Shown: in pieces, positions 60,781 to 64,000 of the stretch | How the letters are laid out: every line of letters begins with the position of its first letter | Numbering within the stretch: position 1 is the first letter of the stretch | Assembly: GCA_028095005.1 (NCBI GenBank) | Contig: CM051463.1 | Location: 77,432,697-77,496,696 of the forward strand | Source: Rhynchospora pubera | Taxonomy: Eukaryota > Streptophyta > Magnoliopsida > Poales > Cyperaceae | Direction: 5' to 3' | Length of the DNA: 64,000 bases | Made by a program: the position numbers and the translations under genes | The notes under the pieces: generated by a model | What the model saw: the letters and a program-made list of their open reading frames with translations, nothing else | Databases searched by the model: none | What the model was told of the DNA's origin: nothing

Positions 60781-61148
60781 CAGAGCTGTCAACGATATAC
60801 CATTTCGTCGTTTTCCGTTCTGTTCCGTTGGAACAGATAATGGTACTAATTTGCATTTCATTTCCAGAAGCGGAATTGTAAACGGAATAATAGGGCATAT
60901 CGTTGTCGAAATGGAACGGTAAACGGAACGAATCATTTCGCTTCCGTTTCGACAAATACATCTGTTTATAGTGTAAATATACGTTGTTCCGTCCCATTCC
61001 GTCCAACCGAAACGAATAACGAAATGAAATTTCATACCGTTTACTGAAACAAAACGAAATACGAAATGAAATAGCATACCGTTTACTGAAACGAAACGGC
61101 AAACAGAATGGCTCATTCCGTTGCGGTTGTAAACGTTGGACACCCCTA
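60781..61148. mobile_element. hAT-like MITE with perfect 8-bp duplication, 368 bp
   Basis: Starts CAGAGCTGTCAACG and ends CGTTGGACACCCCTA, imperfect inverted repeats of the CAGRGSTGTC type typical of hAT elements. It is flanked by CACTTGGG on both sides (60773-60780 and 61149-61156). The interior carries many variants of GTTTACTGAAACGAAACG and CGGTAAACGGAACG. The two overlapping minus-strand frames here (60742-61198) are by-products of this repeat. Confidence 0.9.
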
Positions 61149-61156
61149 CACTTGGG

Positions 61157-61861
61157 CACATCACTTTTTCTAAATCTTGGGTCACGACGACACTTCAAAA
61201 TCCTGATAGGTAATTTACAAAATCTAATGAATTCGAGGTTAACTAGAAAAAATCATCGATAACGACCGTTAATAATTTCTGAAAAGAAGAAGCACCCGTA
61301 GGCAATTTTCACATTACTTAAAAAGTAAAAACCACCAAACCACATTTTGCGGACGTGAATATAAAAATATAAAAATAACGATATGCGACAACTCGTGTGG
61401 TCGGGGAAACAGCTGGCAATGTTGACTTTGACTAGACGTTCGTGTTCCGAGTTCCGATTGTAACATACACTATCAAAAGTAAGTAACAAATGCTCAACAC
61501 GTGCACATGTAATTCCCCCAACTGACGTTTCCAAAATATTCATTGGTTGGAAACTATGTTTGGTGTTCGATAAAGTGTATTTGATGAGACACGATCGTTT
61601 AGAAGAAACTAAAAGCCTCGGTAGGTTTCTTCAAAAAAAAAAAAAAGCCTCGGTAGGTGCGAAATGGATGAGGTCAAACGGCGAACACATTACAGATTCA
61701 CCGTGGTGCGCACACCTGTTCGGTACGCATCTCATTTACTGACATGTGGGTCATATAGTCATGGTATTTACCTAAGTAAGTACTAAAATAGCCTCAAATA
61801 GTGTGTTGTGTGCACCCAAATAGGACTTGGCGGGAACAGGAGCGTTTTTCATTGTTCTTGA
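61157..61861. other. Spacer
   Basis: No gene seen. AGCCTCGGTAGGT occurs twice around a poly-A run near 61625-61655. Confidence 0.4.
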
Positions 61862-62350
61862 CCACGTCGCTCGTCCCAAATCACCGGTCCGTCAATGGAG
61901 GCCGGCGATAAATGATTTAGTGGAATTAGAAATCACAAAGAAATGCTAAATAGTAAAGAGAACTCAAAGAGCCCAAAGGGAAATTTCATTAATTAATCAA
62001 CTATCTTTTACAATGACAAGCACCCCTTTATATAGGAGGCGGCGCCTTGGACTACGAGTCAGTACATTTTTAGAAATACTACCCTAAAATGGAAATTTAC
62101 AGAAAGAGAGAGAAAAAATATAAAATTAGTAAAATAGTAATGTCCTAGACTAAAAATAGTTTTCGTCAGATTCTGAATTAGGTTCGGATGAGATTCAGTT
62201 CGCGTCGTGCTCGGATGCAACATCCCTAGATACCCTCGGAAGAGGTCTCGGTGAGATACCCTCGGGTGAGGGTGAGGTCTCGGGTGAAGTACCCTCGGGT
62301 TAGAGACCTGTAGGTGAGGTACCCTTTCGGATTGGGTTCGCATTATACTC
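61862..62350 (-). mobile_element. LTR-like promoter block and coding-tail remnant, copy 2 (inverted)
   Basis: On the minus strand this copy holds the same block as 59735-60027 (CCTATATAAAGGGG, GATTAATTAATGAAATTTCC, GGTGATTTGGGACGAGCG). It is preceded by a decayed version of the CACCCGAGGGTA repeat tail ending ESDENYF-stop. In-frame stops show that this copy is dead. Its orientation is opposite to copy 1, so the two are not the paired LTRs of one simple element. Confidence 0.5.
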
Positions 62351-63196
62351 GGAATCCCAAGATATCTCGGAAAACATGAGGTACCCCAACATACTTCGGG
62401 AGAATGACTCGCATCTTGTTCAGATTAAACAATCCAAAGGACCTTGGGTGAATTACTCGCATCATGCACCAGTGGAATTACCACGAAGTACTTCGGGTGA
62501 AGTACCCCGAAATATCTTCGGTGAATATTTTTTCGTATTGCGTCAGTTCTGGTGGGTGTTTTCAGTTTTGGAGGGAAACAGACAGATCGAGTAACAGGAG
62601 CAATTTTTGGAATTATTCCGTTTGAACCAGTTACAGACTTTACAGTAGATGGACTCCTGATTGGATAACAAATTAACAATACCATTTTGGGCTTAAACAG
62701 GCTTTAACTGCTTTTCTAATTTTAACGGATTAAGTCGATGGAATGTTGGGCTGGGCTGGGAATATTATTATACGCACTTAATAGAAGTCTATGAGAATTT
62801 TTTTGTTCTAATTGACTATTAATGTAGAACAGCTAAACATTTGTTCAATCAAACAAAAATATTTTACATTTTAAGAATTATCAGGTTAATTAGTTAGTTA
62901 CAGATGACTTTTTTTTTCACATTCAAATATGGAGCATTATGTACTATCATTATAATTATAACCATCGAAATAGAAACTAAAAATAGGGAAATTTAAAAGA
63001 AGCAGTTTTGAATCCTCAAAATAAATTAAATCTCTTCACTTCAACACTATAAAATTAAGAGCAGGGATTTCTCTTGAAAATCCTCCAAACAAAACTAAAA
63101 GGAGAACATATATATAATTTCCTTCGACAGTCACAGATTACTATCCTATATAACCAAAAAAAGAAAAAGAAAAAGAAACAGACATTCTGCCTATTT
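62351..63196. other. Spacer and 3' UTR of the last gene
   Basis: To about 62560 there are further scattered CTTCGGGTGA-type words, probably more of the same element. The rest is AT-rich and ends in the 3' UTR of the minus-strand gene. Confidence 0.4.
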
Positions 63197-63982
63197 CTAT
63201 GAGTCCATTAACTCAATGTCAGGTGCAAACCAACCCAGTTCTTCTATGATTTTCTTCACTCTTTCCTTTTGCCCCTTGGAGTCCCCCAAGGCAGTAGTAA
63301 AAGGGTAAACATAAGTCACTTTAGTGGCCATTGACCGGTACGCCACCATGTCTCTCTTAACCAGAAATTCAAGTATATCAGGTGTGAAACTGGTACCTCC
63401 TACCTCCACTTGCAAGTAATGGCCTAATATTATTATTTTTGAATAGTAATTAAGGAGTGTTATATCAAAGTATTGTGTTGGTAATAGAAGATTTGGTGTG
63501 TATAAGCTTGGTACTTTCAATGGGGTAAAAAATATTTGTCAATTTTCAGTTTATTCACTGGCATTCGATAGGACAGCTAGGTTTGTGCTATAATGATACT
63601 GGTACTGACTGATTCCGGCAAAACCAAAACCGGTTTTCTGGTGACATGGATCCAATAGCAAAGAATGCCAGCAGTATCAAAGGGTATAATTTTCTTTATT
63701 ATTAGAAAATACAAGCACGGTACATGTCTAGGAAGGGTGCATACATGCAGCGCGGAAAGAATTGCTACTCATAGTGCTGGAATTAACCAGTAATATGCAT
63801 TCTCCAAGGGTCATTTAATGGAACAGTTGATCTGAGTAATTAGTACAATCTGTGTCTTCACTCCAAATTAGGAAACAATGTTACAATGTTGTTTCTATCA
63901 CAATGAAATTACCGTATGGTGTTTTCTCATCAACCTTGAAATTGGCACTCTTTTGTGTTTTTACAATTGCATTCCTCAATTT
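63197..63982 (-). CDS. Last two exons of an unrecognised plant gene (partial)
   Basis: The exons 63913-63982 and 63197-63408 join in phase (the split codon gives Y-V-E). Together they encode about 93 C-terminal residues: KLRNAIVKTQKSANFKVDEK, then VEVGGTSFTPDILEFLVKRD, then a charged helix-like SKGQKERVKKIIEELG and a Trp/Asp-rich end WFAPDIELMDS. The upstream exon has a CGCAG acceptor and a GTAATT donor, and the codon pattern looks coding. I do not recognise the family. The rest of the gene lies right of the window. Confidence 0.7.
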
Positions 63983-64000
63983 CTGCGAACGAAAACAGAA

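Noticed and set aside
60742..61198. Two minus-strand frames of about 145 codons
   Set aside because: They coincide with the hAT-like MITE and its internal motif repeats, so they are not genes.

Overview
This is a 64 kb piece of a plant nuclear genome, most likely a eudicot. Genes have GT-AG introns, AT-rich introns and spacers, and conserved plant proteins (TRAP-beta, SKL1, JINGUBANG-type WD40, an OTU protease, an hnRNP H/F-like RRM protein). The intergenic DNA is full of MITEs and retroelements. I cannot name the species.

Left flank, 1-15.9 kb: the first coding exon and promoter of a CHR8 (CSB/ERCC6-like) chromatin remodeller (minus), then a complete five-exon TRAP-beta gene (minus). Next comes about 10 kb of spacer holding a decayed copy of the 3' end of SKL1, an RPN10 gene fragment, three related MITEs, two fold-back elements, a 60-bp palindrome and an 85-bp tandem repeat.

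Centre, 15.9-36.6 kb: an array of about 98 diverged monomers of an AT-rich satellite, period about 172 bp, which is nucleosome length as in plant centromeric satellites. Three insertions interrupt it: a 300-bp PIF/Harbinger-like MITE, a 5'-truncated L1-type LINE with an open reverse-transcriptase frame and a 21-bp target duplication, and a 0.5-kb foreign segment with repeated AATTCGGTCCGAATT palindromes. Inside the array a seven-monomer block of exactly 1,167 bp is present twice in tandem, nearly identical, followed by a shorter derivative. This young higher-order repeat is the most striking feature of the window. A 1.4-kb MULE-like inverted-repeat element with a 10-bp target duplication lies just right of the array.

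Right flank, 38.6-64 kb: an hnRNP H/F-like RNA-binding gene (plus, three exons); SKL1 (minus, nine exons); two intronless WD40 genes of the JINGUBANG family, head to tail (plus); a five-exon OTU cysteine-protease gene (minus); a cluster of retroelement debris (two inverted LTR-like copies, one attached to an open frame of in-frame 39-bp repeats) around a hAT-like MITE; and the last two exons of an unrecognised gene (minus) running off the end.

The genes are unrelated housekeeping or regulatory genes, not a pathway cluster. Exon boundaries were inferred by hand from splice signals, reading phase and recalled family sequences. No search or alignment program was run.
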